Of a DNA stretch of 64,000 nt, positions 35,301-45,447 are shown piece by piece. Each line of letters starts with the position of its first letter. Within the stretch, counting starts at the first letter, position 1. The stretch comes from Mycocentrospora acerina. Lineage: Eukaryota > Ascomycota > Dothideomycetes > Pleosporales. The position numbers and the translations under genes are program-made. The DNA lies in the NCBI GenBank assembly GCA_022701365.1, contig JAKUHH010000167.1:587220-651219 (forward strand). Direction: 5' to 3'. Below the pieces are notes generated by a model. It did no database searches, was not told the origin of the DNA, and was given only the letters and a program-made list of their open reading frames with translations.

Positions 35301-35541
35301 AAATTAATCACACCCTTTATAAAATACAAAATACTTGCACCTCCAACACCCCCAGAACAATGCCATCTCCCCAGTGTCGCTGCTCACCCACTTTGTAAAC
35401 GAGCAAATAGCAACTGCAGAACTTGACCACCCCTGTGCTACTCTGCATCCCTCCACTCTGACAGCCACGACGTACATGTAGCAAGATGCTGCTTCCAACG
35501 CCCCCGTTCCCCGGCGCGCATGTCTCCGTGCTTGAGCCATA

Positions 35542-37411
35542 ATGCTCCTCTTCCTCCTCATAACCTCCCTCCTGCTTGTCCGAGGTGTGCTCTCATCTGC
35601 TCAGGATAGCGACCAAGTAGCGTGGTTTCCGGCCCCCAATTACCGTGGCACGTGGGACCTCATCATCTCATGCATCCTCACGCTCACAATATGTGTCTGG
35701 TCCGCCTTGCATCTCAACGTGCCGCCTGAGAATTCTAGGCTGAGAGACAGGAATTTGATGCGCCTCCGATGGATTATTATTGGCATCTTTGCGCCTGAAC
35801 TGGTGGTCAGCACGGCGTTTGCGCAATATCTGACGGCGAGGTGGCTGCAGCAGGAGATTAGGAAAGACTCGGCCTATCGAAAGGCGAATGTCAGTCTGCT
35901 ATTTCGTTTGACACTGTATTCAGATGTTGTCACCGTGAAGGTATCTAAAAAAAAATGTTCAGACACTAATTACCTCCATCTAGCCTGCGCCGGTCGGGGC
36001 ATCGCTGCAATCCTCACAGGAGTGGAGCATAACACAATGCTACTTCGCCGTCATGGGAGGGTTGGTTGTTGAAACTGGTGACTATATCAAAGGCAACCCC
36101 CAGCTCAGTATAACTGCGGAAGGCGTACGACTTTTCTCTTTTCTAGGACGGTTACCTCACGTCCGGGAGAGTCAGATCCGTGACAAGAGTAAAGCAGACG
36201 GCCTTGCAAAGTTTCTTGTTATATTACAGGCTGGGTGGATGATTATTCAAACCATCGCCCGAGTTCAACAAGACCTACCAGTCACTCTTCTGGAAATCAA
36301 CACATGTGGACACATTCTTTGCGCATTTGCACTCTATCTTTTGTGGTGGAGTAAGCCACTCGACATCAAGGACGCCTTTGTGATCCAACGAGAAGACTGG
36401 TTGGATCCCTTTATTGCCCTGATGTGGATGTGCAGCCCCATCAGTGGAGATGCAAGCGACGAGATCTCCGAGATGCGCTGCATGAGCTACAAAACTCCAG
36501 CCCAGCGAGGTTCTCAACCCCCTTTCGTCAGTACCGCAAACGACGATCCCAAATCTGCGACCGAAGGCAGCTTGTCCTTCAAACCGCACCGCACCCATTT
36601 CTCAGTCGGGTCGGTCGGAACAAGAGACCCTCGCAAATTCATCGGTCCCCTTGGGGAATACACAGCTGGCTCTACTCCACACGACCAAGACGTGAGCTAC
36701 ATTATACGAAGCAAAACCATCAAAGTCTCCACCGAGCACGAGATATTCTTCCAGCTCCAAGACAGCCGCCACGGCCTACAGCACACACACCAATACTGCC
36801 GCCGCGCCTTCAGCGACTGCAAAACCCACTCCCCCTTGGACAAGCACGCCCTCTCGCGATGGCGCCTCGCCAACACCCTCGCCGACCACCTCTGGGCCGC
36901 GTGCGAAACCCGCCCAACCTACACCGACTTCTTCTTCACCACCTCCACGCTCGGCATCTTCGTCGGCGAGCCAATCTACCTCGCCCACCACATTACAAAC
37001 TTCCCCGGCCTCTCCTACCTCGGCAGCGTCAACGTCCACCGCGACCGCCTCAAGACCGTCGCCGCGTTCGCAGGCGCCGCATACGCTGCTCTCCACCTCT
37101 CCGCCTGGAACGACTTTTTCCCTTCCCCCTTTGAACGCCTCCTCTGGATCTCATGCTCCTGCGCAACCGGAATCACCGGCCTTGTCCTCGCGCTGCTGTT
37201 CCTCGCCACGAATAAAATAGAGGCCCTGGAGGTGGCCGAGAGCCGCATCCGGAATAGCAGGATGTTGAGGGGGGTGGGCAAATGGGTGCTTGTTCCTTTG
37301 TTTGTGGCGGCCCGGGTCTGTGTTGTCGTCGAGGCGTTTGTCTGTCTGAGGAGCCAGCCTAGTGGCGTTTATAAGACGCCGGAGTGGAGTAATTATTTTC
37401 CTCACTTGTGA
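35542..37411 (+). CDS. Fungal integral membrane protein of unknown function
   Basis: Two exons, 35542-35940 and 35984-37411, give 608 residues; alternatively exon 1 stops at 35889 (donor GTCAGT, 94-bp intron), giving 591. Exon 2 begins in phase 0 after ATCTAG. The N-terminus has a signal-like segment (MLLFLLITSLLLVRGVLSS), then GTWDLIISCILTLTICVWSALHLNVP, a block typical of a large fungal family of multi-span proteins. Further hydrophobic segments lie near LRWIIIGIFAPELVVS, LVILQAGWMIIQTIA, CGHILCAFALYLLWW and three at the C-terminus (AAFAGAAYAALHLSAW, ISCSCATGITGLVLALLFL, VLVPLFVAARVCVVVEAF). The middle is a long hydrophilic loop. Members of this family are numerous in mould genomes and uncharacterised. 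First intron uncertain; rest firm. Confidence 0.78.
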
Positions 37412-37599
37412 TGGGTGGTGGTGGTGATGAATGTATTTGGACTTTTTTTTTAAACAAATATATTGACTGTTGTCAATTTGTTTTGAAGGAGAAGAAGTGA
37501 ACTTTAGTCTTCTTCTACTTCTACAATGCTGATCTCCATGTTTACGGAACAGACTCACAGTCTTTAGACGATCTATTTAATTCACTCATTTGTTCAGTC

Positions 37600-37687
37600 A
37601 TACATACATATACTTACATATATACATGTATATCACAACTACAACAACTACAACCACATCAACCACATCAACCACAACAACAACTAC
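37600..37687 (+). repeat. Low-complexity AC/AAC-rich tract
   Basis: ATACATATAC-like then CAACTACAAC and CATCAACCA repeats, in the convergent gap before the FAD oxidase stop codon. Confidence 0.7.
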
Positions 37688-39429
37688 CTAATACTTATAC
37701 CCCCCCGCCCTTGTGCTAAACAACCCCTCAGAATCATACTGCTTCTGCAACGCCCGAAACTTTGCATACTGGCTATAACTCTGCGTCACGGGCTGATCCC
37801 CCGCAGCATCATCCATAAACAGCGGCATGTACATGTCGGCGGGCATACCCGCCTCAGCCAGCCACAACGGAACCTGCACATCGAGCCACTCGGTCAGCCG
37901 TCTCCCCACGGCATAGGCCTCGTCGTCGTCGCTTGCAAGAGCCCACGACCCCTGGATTTCAAGGATGATGCGGTCCGGGTCCGAGGCTGTGAGGCCCATG
38001 GCGTTGCCGCCTTTGCTGGCGGATTGCCTGCCGATGATGGAGGGCAGCGGTTGGAAGTCGACGCTGAATTGGGAGGTTGCGTGGAGGAGGGTGAGGAAAG
38101 GGGTGGCGAGTTGGCCGAGCTTGGCGCGGATTTCTTTGTACATTTGCGGGCGGCTGGGGATATATGGGAGCGTGTAGGTCTGGGGTGTATGTGAGTGCAT
38201 GTTATGGTTAGGTGTTGGGGGGTGTTGGAGGCTTACTCGGAAGGAGATTCTCGCGTTGAGAAGTCTGACGAGTTCACCGTTTGCTCGCAGCTGTGTTTTC
38301 ATGAGTGGGTTATTCTTCCGGTGTCATGGAGAGAGAGAGAAACTTGCCAGCTCAGAGTACTTTTGCGTCCTGGGTACACAGGCAAGACTTGGGATTTTGA
38401 GAAAGTCGGCAAACGGACCGGAAGAAGGAGCTGTGGGGCCATCGTAGAAGTAGAACATAATCTTTGATTCGGTCGCTCCGATGACGACGAGATCAGTGAA
38501 GATGACGGCGGCTTTGGGGTCGCTGGCGCCGGTGCCGGCAAAGTTGTGGAAAGCCGCGTACAACGCTTCATCTTGGCCCAAGGCATAGACACACACGCCG
38601 CCAAAGACTTTGGCAATTGGATGAGTCTTGACGGTGAACTTGGTCACAATCCCAAACTGACTGCCACTTCCTCTCATAGCTTGTGCAAGATCTGGATTCG
38701 TTGCCGCGTCGACATTGACAATTGATCCGTTGGCCATGACAGTCTCCCAGCCGATTATATTCTGCCATGAGTCAGTCAAACAAAAAGCCCCTCCATTGTA
38801 AGAGTGACTACTAACATCGGCAGCAAGACCTTCTTGAGCACTAAGGAATGAAATACCACCCTGCAAAAGATACCCGCCAACACCCACAAGGCCCACGATA
38901 GATGTTAGCTAGAACAATGGCAGACGATCGGAAAATACTCACCGAGTCTTCCACCTGTGATTGTTACGCCAGAACTTTCCAAGTCACCGACAACGTCATT
39001 CCATTCACCACCGGGTTTGACGTAGGCCACTTTCTTCACTGCATCATACGTTGCTCCAGCCATGTCAGTCATGGTGATGAGAACTCCGTCCTGGACAGTG
39101 GCATGCCCGACATTAGGATCATGGCCGCCACTCCTCGTAGCGAGCTTGACGCTTGGATACTTGATCAACACCTTCACCACAGTCGAGACGTCCTCGGCAG
39201 AGGCGGGTTGAACTACACAGGCAGGATCAACCTGTCTGAGTGTAGTCGACCAGTACTGGGTAGTCTCGTGGTTGTACTCGAGTGCCAAGAGTCCAGGGGT
39301 GAGAACTTTTCCGGGGAGAGCAGCGTTTATCTCATTGCATGCGTTGGTCGTTGCTTGGTCGGGAGCAGCAATGATTGACTGAGCTCCCAGCAGTAAAGCT
39401 AGGAGTGAATGACTCCAAAATTGGTTCAT
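37688..39429 (-). CDS. Secreted FAD-linked oxidoreductase (BBE/6-hydroxynicotine oxidase type), one defective-looking intron
   Basis: Exons 39429-38943, about 38894-38816, 38761-38348, 38290-38237 and 38179-37688; roughly 508 residues. An N-terminal signal peptide (SLLALLLGAQSIIAA) indicates secretion. The PCMH FAD domain shows VVQPASAEDVSTVVK, the flavin-linking TRSGGHDPNVG (His), VTITGGRLG and GVGGYLLQGGISFLS; the substrate and BBE-like end (YSQYAKFRALQKQYDSEGLF) is complete. Intron 3 is GC-AG (donor GCAAGTT). Intron 2 (38815-38762) is 54 bp without stop, so retention keeps frame. Intron 1 is wrong: donor GTGAGT and branch GCTAAC are there, but no in-frame AG precedes GLVGVGG. Either a non-canonical acceptor, an error or a disabled allele. 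Substrate unknown. Confidence 0.8.
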
Positions 39430-40221
39430 GGTGAGCTTGCAGGAACAATATTGATCAATACTGATGACAGCAAAGCATGTTATAAGAACACGTTCAAACT
39501 CCTCAAGTCATGGGCTTTTTCTTTTAATATTCCCTAGGTACATGCGCTGTCCTTGCATGAAGCAAGGCAAATCTATATGCGACTACAAAGGAGTAGCCCT
39601 TTTCGGCCGAAGCTCCTAAAACAATTTCTAATCGGTATGCTGGTTACAGAACGATCCTCGCCGTGTGCTACAACCTAGGTTGATGATCCCACGCTATGGG
39701 CCAGTTCGTCACATCGCCGAATGCGAACCCGAGGGTGCATAGCGGGACCCCGTCGCAATGGTACTTTTCTCATAGATTCAACTGGACAGACTCTGGTCTA
39801 GGACCATCTACAGGGACACCATTTTGAAGTTGACTTTTTCGGCAGCGCGGATCATGCAGGACATGTAGTCCGGTAGAATAATTAGCCACAGAACATGTAG
39901 CTAACAGGAGTTACCCCAGGTTTCGTGGTAACATGGCAGCAACCATCACATACAGCTAGCGTATGATATTGATATGCCTAGCGACCGCGGCCGACTTGCC
40001 AAAAGATCGAAGCTTTGCAGAAATAGGAGTTCAGGTGGTGACGATGATGGATTGCCAATTGGGAGAGTGGAGTGTCGGTGTGGTTAGGCCATGTGGGGCG
40101 GGTGGTTTGTGCACAGGGTCTCCAGGCAAGAGCAACGAGCTGGGTGTTTTGTAAACACTCGGCTCCAAGATTGGACGACACCTTAAACGCCATTAACAAC
40201 ACCACTCCCATCACGACAACC
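39430..40221. other. Divergent intergenic FAD oxidase / Msd1-like
   Basis: About 0.8 kb between divergent starts; a TATA-like TTATAAG lies near 39480 for the oxidase. No gene. Confidence 0.5.
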
Positions 40222-42197
40222 ATGGAGTCGTACAACCTCAAGACGGCGTCGGCATACATAAATAATCTGCTGCTAGCCCGTGGTCTGCTGCGCGATGGGA
40301 AATCAATCGAGTTTGCACACCCGTCGCGTGCAGAGGGCGGGAAGGAGGCCACCATGGCGCAGATCATCAATCTGGTGCACGACTTGATTCTGAAGCGCGA
40401 TGTATGCCTGCGTCTACGTGCCATTTCCATGGAGATACTGACAAAAGGCAGCGTGACCAGGAATATCGCGAATCAGTCGCCGAGACGCTGCGCAGCCATC
40501 GCTCGGAAACAACGCGCCAGACACTTGCGCTCGAAAAGCTGCACGCCCGCAATGAAGACGTGGCACGCCAACTGTCCCTCGCCCAATCCCAGGAGCGCTC
40601 TGCTCGCGCCGCCTTAAGAACCGCCGAATCATCAGCGCGCAGTTTGCGCGAGGAGATGCTGCGCCTCAAAACAACAGTGCAGCAGGTGCGGACGAGCTGC
40701 GCAAACGATGTTCGAAAGCGCGATGTGCAGATCCAGAGACTCAAGAGCCACTTGACCACTCAACAACGTGGAAATAAGACGGGGCTGGTCGGCGCAAGCA
40801 TCACCATCAACCCTGGGACCATGGGACTAGGGGGGGCAACCAGCAGTATTCGCGACGACGCGCTTGACCTCGATGACCCAGAATATAACCTCAAGCAAGA
40901 AACGACTGAATTTCTGACTCAGCTGAGCCAGAACTTGAGCGACGAGAACGACAACCTGATTGGCCTTGTACGGAGCACGCTGGTGACATTGAGGGAGCTG
41001 CAGGGTATGCCTGAAGCTATCAGGTCATCAGATACAGAAGATTTGGCAACAGCAGGCGAAGACGACGAGGACACAAGACAGGGCATGTTGAATGCCTTAC
41101 CAACCAGCTACGAAACTTTGGCCGAGGACATGGAAGCCGTTCTGGACCATCTCAAACATCTGCTCACGAATCCAAATTTTGTGTCTGTGGATGAGGTGGA
41201 AATGCGAGAAGAAGAGATACACCGGATGCGGGCCGGCTGGGAAAAGATGGAGTCACGGTTACGGGAGGCCTTTATGCTTATGGATTCCTGGCGGAAACGC
41301 ATGACCAATGGCGACACAATCAATCTAGAAGAGCTCCAGATGGGCATGGGATTCGGTGTTGGCCTGGAGACGGCTGAAAGCGACGAGGCTTCCATGGCCG
41401 AGGAGGAAGAAGACGTCGATGAGACCGCCAGCTCTGTGTTTGAGGATGAGCTGGAAGATCAGGACGAGCAAGAAGGACAGGGCACGCCAGGAGCAACCAA
41501 CATCACAGATAAAACCGCCAACTCTGATATCTTCAAACTGAAGTTGCGGCCTGACCAACCTGCTCTCCAGGAAACAAACGGCAATAGATTGCAGAGCAGG
41601 TCGCCACGGAAGGTCGCATTCTCAGCATCCATTCCCAACACACCCTCTCAAGTAGAAGACGAAAATACAAACGCATCTGGAATAGATCTAGTTGGCGTGG
41701 ATGAATCCAGCCGCCTGACCTCCGCCAATAAGGCACCACCCTCTTCGGACCGAAAAACTAGATCCTCGACTCAGGATGATCGCACGCCCCGCCATGTACG
41801 TTGTGACAGACTTGCTGACCAGATTATTGCAATGGCCAGCAAAGTCACTTTTTCTTCATCCCCTTCTCTATTCCTCGACTCACCAACAGCACGGTATTCT
41901 AACAACAAGCGGCAGACAAAAAAACGACTCAGCAGTCCACATGCGCATCCTGATGAGCGATCGCAAAAGCTCTCGGTCAAGGATAAGCTCATAGTGTGTC
42001 AGGCGGAAGCGGAAGCAGCCGCTGTTCCCGAGACACTAGATGACGGCGAGAAGGTCGGAGGAGATGTGGAGACTGTTGAGGATAAGAAGCAAAGACGAAC
42101 TACTCGTTCGCCTGTAAAGACCCGAATTAGTGGGAGGCCTAAGCGGAGGAAGAGCACGCTGACACCTGCAGAATTGGAGGATCTCTTAGGATGTTAA
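40222..42197 (+). CDS. Afadin/alpha-actinin-binding (SSX2IP/Msd1) family coiled-coil protein
   Basis: Two exons, 40222-40401 and 40452-42197, give 641 residues; the 50-bp intron (GTATGCC to AAGGCAG, CTGAC branch) is in phase 0. The N-terminus NLKTASAYINNLLLARGLL followed by IEFAHPS is the conserved head of the ADIP/SSX2IP/Msd1 family, which anchors minus ends of microtubules at spindle poles or MTOCs. It continues into a long coiled coil (residues about 60-180, RQRDQEYRESVAETLRSH onward), a Leu/Glu-rich middle and an acidic, then basic disordered C-terminus with KRRKS. A role at the spindle pole body is inferred from family membership. The upstream region is shared with the FAD oxidase. Confidence 0.78.
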
Positions 42198-42669
42198 TTG
42201 GATGCGAATGAGGAGATGTTGTCGCATGTTCGCACAGCTAAATGGCATATCTTGCGATACTCCTTCTTTGTACGAGTTAACACTACAGACTGATAAACTG
42301 CACTCTGTGACTTGTTCTGATAGACACATGCTCACAGGTATGCTCCATGTCTATCAACTCTCGACACAGTAACTACCACCTTGCCTAATCGGGGAGATGG
42401 TGAACGACAAGCGCATGAGCCCACACAAGGATTGCGGCGCGTACGTGTGTCCATCTTTATTCCACTTTTGTGGCTTTTCTCGGGGTTTTTCATCTTTCGT
42501 TATTAGTCTCCAAGAGAACCATGTCGCATTCGCGGCCAGAGTATCGTGGAGCAAGCATCGACATCGGTACTGGAGTTTGCACGACCCAGCAGAGCTCCAT
42601 ACACTGACTCCAATCTCGAGTCACACAACATTCATCACTGCATCGTACTCCCATCATTCGACCAACCCC

Positions 42670-42881
42670 ATGGCGTTCGCCGGTGAGAATGTCATTTGTA
42701 TTTCAATATTGCGCTCACTGTCGGTGGCTTTTCACGCCCAACCGCTGTGCCTCCACCTTGAACCCACCCCTTTGTCGGATTTTTTTCTCAATGGCATGCG
42801 TCATGCGCAGACATCCTTGAGCAGCAGCAGCATGGCACTTCGTGGGCCGGAAAGTTACTCTTCCCTACAGATTGCAGTTGA
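42670..42881 (+). CDS. Tentative 27-residue spliced small ORF
   Basis: ATG in good context (CCCCATGGC) is followed after 13 nt by a donor GTGAGAA; acceptor ATGCGCAG at 42803-42810 leads in phase to ILEQQQHGTSWAGKLLFPT and a stop. Another frame remains open from about 42874 through LSNVVGRTLQATQSISRRY. It may be a real small gene, a frame-shifted relic or chance. Confidence 0.25.
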
Positions 42882-43820
42882 GCAATGTGGTTGGTCGCAC
42901 GCTGCAAGCCACTCAGTCTATTAGCCGCCGATATGCTGCTTCCAGCACATTTGCGGTCATGAGCGGGGACATGATTGGAAGACATGTGGAGAATGGCTGC
43001 AAATATGTACGCATGCAGTAGGAACCACCGTGATCATTATGCCGACTAATATACTGCATTCAGCATCCTGTCTTTGCTGCAGTGTGATGAGGGCCTAAAA
43101 TTTACCGTTCAAAGAATGGCATCACATGGACTGCTTCATCTCGTTCCCTGATTCGCTGCATAGCTTCACTGACTGCCGGTGCTTTACAGACAGGCCCACT
43201 AAAGTATGCCCCGCCCGCCTTTACCAATAGGAGGCCCAGGACCGGGAACAATGGCGCGCCGCAAAGTTGCGCATCAGGGCCCTCCCACCACTCTTGCACC
43301 ACCGTCAAGCGCTCAACGTACATTCGATAGATCGCTACCCACACGGTTTCCCAGCCTGCTCCCTGCGGAAATGGCGTGCGTGCGCTGCACAAGCAATTAA
43401 TTACTTCGGTGGTAGCGAGACCTAGCCCTGAAGCGTCGTAGTGCAATGTGCTTCGCGAAGCAATCGCAGCATGCTTGTGTGATGCCGTCCTGTATATAGG
43501 CCCCAGGTCGCCCCTTCCCCTTCGAATTCTTCAGCAAGAGTGTGAAAGTTTGAGAGCTGGTGTATTGCGTTTTTTCTATCTTTTTATCCCCTTTTTCTTC
43601 GTTTCCCTTCACGACCACAGGCCTGGTGCCATCTAATATCTCCCTCTAACATTTGATCGGAATTTTTTTTGCTTTACGACGAACCGTTCCAAACTTCTCG
43701 TACGGACTTTTTTGACTTTACGACAAACCCTTTGAACTCCTTCAATTAGTCTCATTCTATACGACGACGTGGGCTGGCCCGCATCATCCATACGTAATAC
43801 TCAGCTCTTCTTGCTCAGAC

Positions 43821-43845
43821 AAACGAACGAACGAACGAACGAAAC
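43821..43845 (+). repeat. AACG tetranucleotide repeat
   Basis: About five units of AACG/ACGA in the leader region before the EsdC-like start. Confidence 0.85.
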
Positions 43846-44021
43846 ACGACCTTCAATATTACCATTACGACAAACACGCAAACTCACTTTCTTCACGCCA
43901 TTTTCACAGCTTCATCAGCAATCCAACGTCTATCCATTAGCTTGGCCAGGACATCAAGAAAGAAATCAATCAACACCCTAATCTAATCCTCCACGGAAAG
44001 AATCAAGACAAACACTTCACA

Positions 44022-44888
44022 ATGGCAGCTATTCAACTTAATTTCACGCTCCGCACATCTAGCAACTGCAAGACAGTACATCTCCTCGGCTCTTGGGACA
44101 ACTACCAAGGTCAGCTTCCGCTTTCCAAGGACTCCAAGAAGAGCGGCGGATGGTTGGGATGCTTCAAGTTCCAGGGCGCAACATTGAAGCAGGGCCAGCG
44201 ATACTGGTACTACGTATGTCACTCTATACTTCCTTCCCCCTGATTTCGTTCAATTTGCTGACTATCACAGTACATCATCGACGGCTACCACGTCTCGCAC
44301 GACCCTGCTAAGGACCACACCACCGAGCCCACCACTGGTCGCAAGCTTAACATCATCGACATCCCCGGCCGCACATCCAAGTCCGCTGCATCTGCTGAAC
44401 CCGCTGCCAAAACCGGCCACTCCCGCCGCGTCTCCACAGCATCCATCCCCAAAGGTCGCGGTCTTTCACCCGAACGCATTGTCGCACCCAAGCCCCAACG
44501 TCCCCACGAGACGCGCCAAGTCATCAACACGCAGTACGACAAAGCCACCCTCGAAGATCTCAACCGCCGCTTTGCCAATCAAGCCATCTCAGGCTCCTCG
44601 CCCGTCTCAGAAAGCGACTCCGACTCCTACGACTCGGACGACTCGGACAACGTCCCGTCGCTGACATCGCGCTCCACAGACTCCAGCAGCCCCAGCAGCG
44701 TCAGCTCCACCAGCAGCTGCTGCACTTGTGAGCGCTACGGCATCACGCGCGCCGGCGACCGCGTCAAACTCGACTGCGGCGGTGCTCGATGCGGATACAG
44801 CGACGACTCGTCCGACTGCTCGTCCGAGGACGAATTCGCATACGAGGAGAAGACCACTCGACGACAAGGCGTTGTCATCCGCACCTAA
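44022..44888 (+). CDS. esdC: EsdC-like protein with AMPK-type glycogen-binding domain
   Basis: Exons 44022-44213 and 44271-44888 give 269 residues; the 57-bp intron (TAC|GTATGTC to CTGACTATCACAG) is phase 0. The N-terminal 90 residues match the CBM48/AMPK glycogen-binding fold: FTLRTSSNCKTVHLLGSWDNYQGQLPL, GGWLGCFKF, QRYWYY|YIIDGYHVSHDPA. Such a domain alone, without kinase or glucanase parts, is typical of EsdC, an Aspergillus protein expressed early in sexual development. The C-terminal half is Ser/Asp-rich with a cysteine cluster (SSCCTCERYG, LDCGGARCGYSDD) that could bind metal. CATTCT is found at 43753-43758 upstream. Identification as EsdC rests on domain and size. Confidence 0.83.
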
Positions 44889-45082
44889 GGGGACCCCCTC
44901 GTTCATCCTCACACCGGCTGCGCATAATTACCATCCATTGTTCTTGATCCCTTTTTCTTTCCGTGTATATAAACCATTACGATTACGAAATTTCTTCTTT
45001 CTCATTTGTTGTCGGGGCTTCTCTTGTTTTTTTTTATATAACCATCACAAATGGCTATCCCGCGTTTTCAGCGGCGGTAGGG

Positions 45083-45264
45083 AAACAGCCATTTCCACGC
45101 TCGTTGGATAATCACGATTGGGTCATTGTTGCGTTGGAGGGAATAACGCTTGGACGAGGAATAGTGAGACTTTTTGCGCTTGGGGAAGAGACATCACGAA
45201 TTGGCCAGATGTCATGCTCAATGCACGCTCATGTAGACGAAATTAACGAATTCGCATGGCTCGT
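45083..45264 (+). repeat. 182-bp exact direct duplication, copy 1
   Basis: Identical by eye to 45266-45447 and separated from it by one unknown base, N at 45265. Looks like contig ends overlapped but not merged. Confidence 0.95.
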
Positions 45265-45265
45265 N
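45265..45265. other. Single N between duplicated contig ends
   Basis: The only ambiguous base in the window; it sits exactly between the two 182-bp copies and marks an assembly junction. Confidence 0.95.
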
Positions 45266-45447
45266 AAACAGCCATTTCCACGCTCGTTGGATAATCACGA
45301 TTGGGTCATTGTTGCGTTGGAGGGAATAACGCTTGGACGAGGAATAGTGAGACTTTTTGCGCTTGGGGAAGAGACATCACGAATTGGCCAGATGTCATGC
45401 TCAATGCACGCTCATGTAGACGAAATTAACGAATTCGCATGGCTCGT
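45266..45447 (+). repeat. 182-bp exact direct duplication, copy 2
   Basis: Second copy of the unit at 45083-45264. Likely artefactual; real distance is probably 183 bp shorter. Confidence 0.95.

Larger units (their letters stand above)
34038..35541. other. Promoter of scytalone dehydratase and AT-rich repeat zone
   Basis: First 450 bp are probable promoter. From about 34690 to 35310 the DNA is AT-rich and contains a diverged direct duplication. No gene. Confidence 0.55.
42198..44021. other. Intergenic with a possible small gene; esdC promoter
   Basis: About 1.8 kb. Holds the tentative small spliced frame at 42670-42881, an unassigned minus-strand frame at 43102-43446, a TATA-like TGTATATAGG near 43490 and a long pyrimidine-rich leader probably belonging to the EsdC-like gene. 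Confidence 0.5.

Noticed and set aside
42397..42924. 175-codon plus-strand frame before esdC
   Set aside because: No motif; composition random; overlaps the more plausible spliced start at 42670.
43102..43446. 114-codon minus-strand frame (WETVWVAIYRMYVERL)
   Set aside because: Looks somewhat protein-like, but no family, no splice partner and it lies in the esdC promoter; not enough to call.
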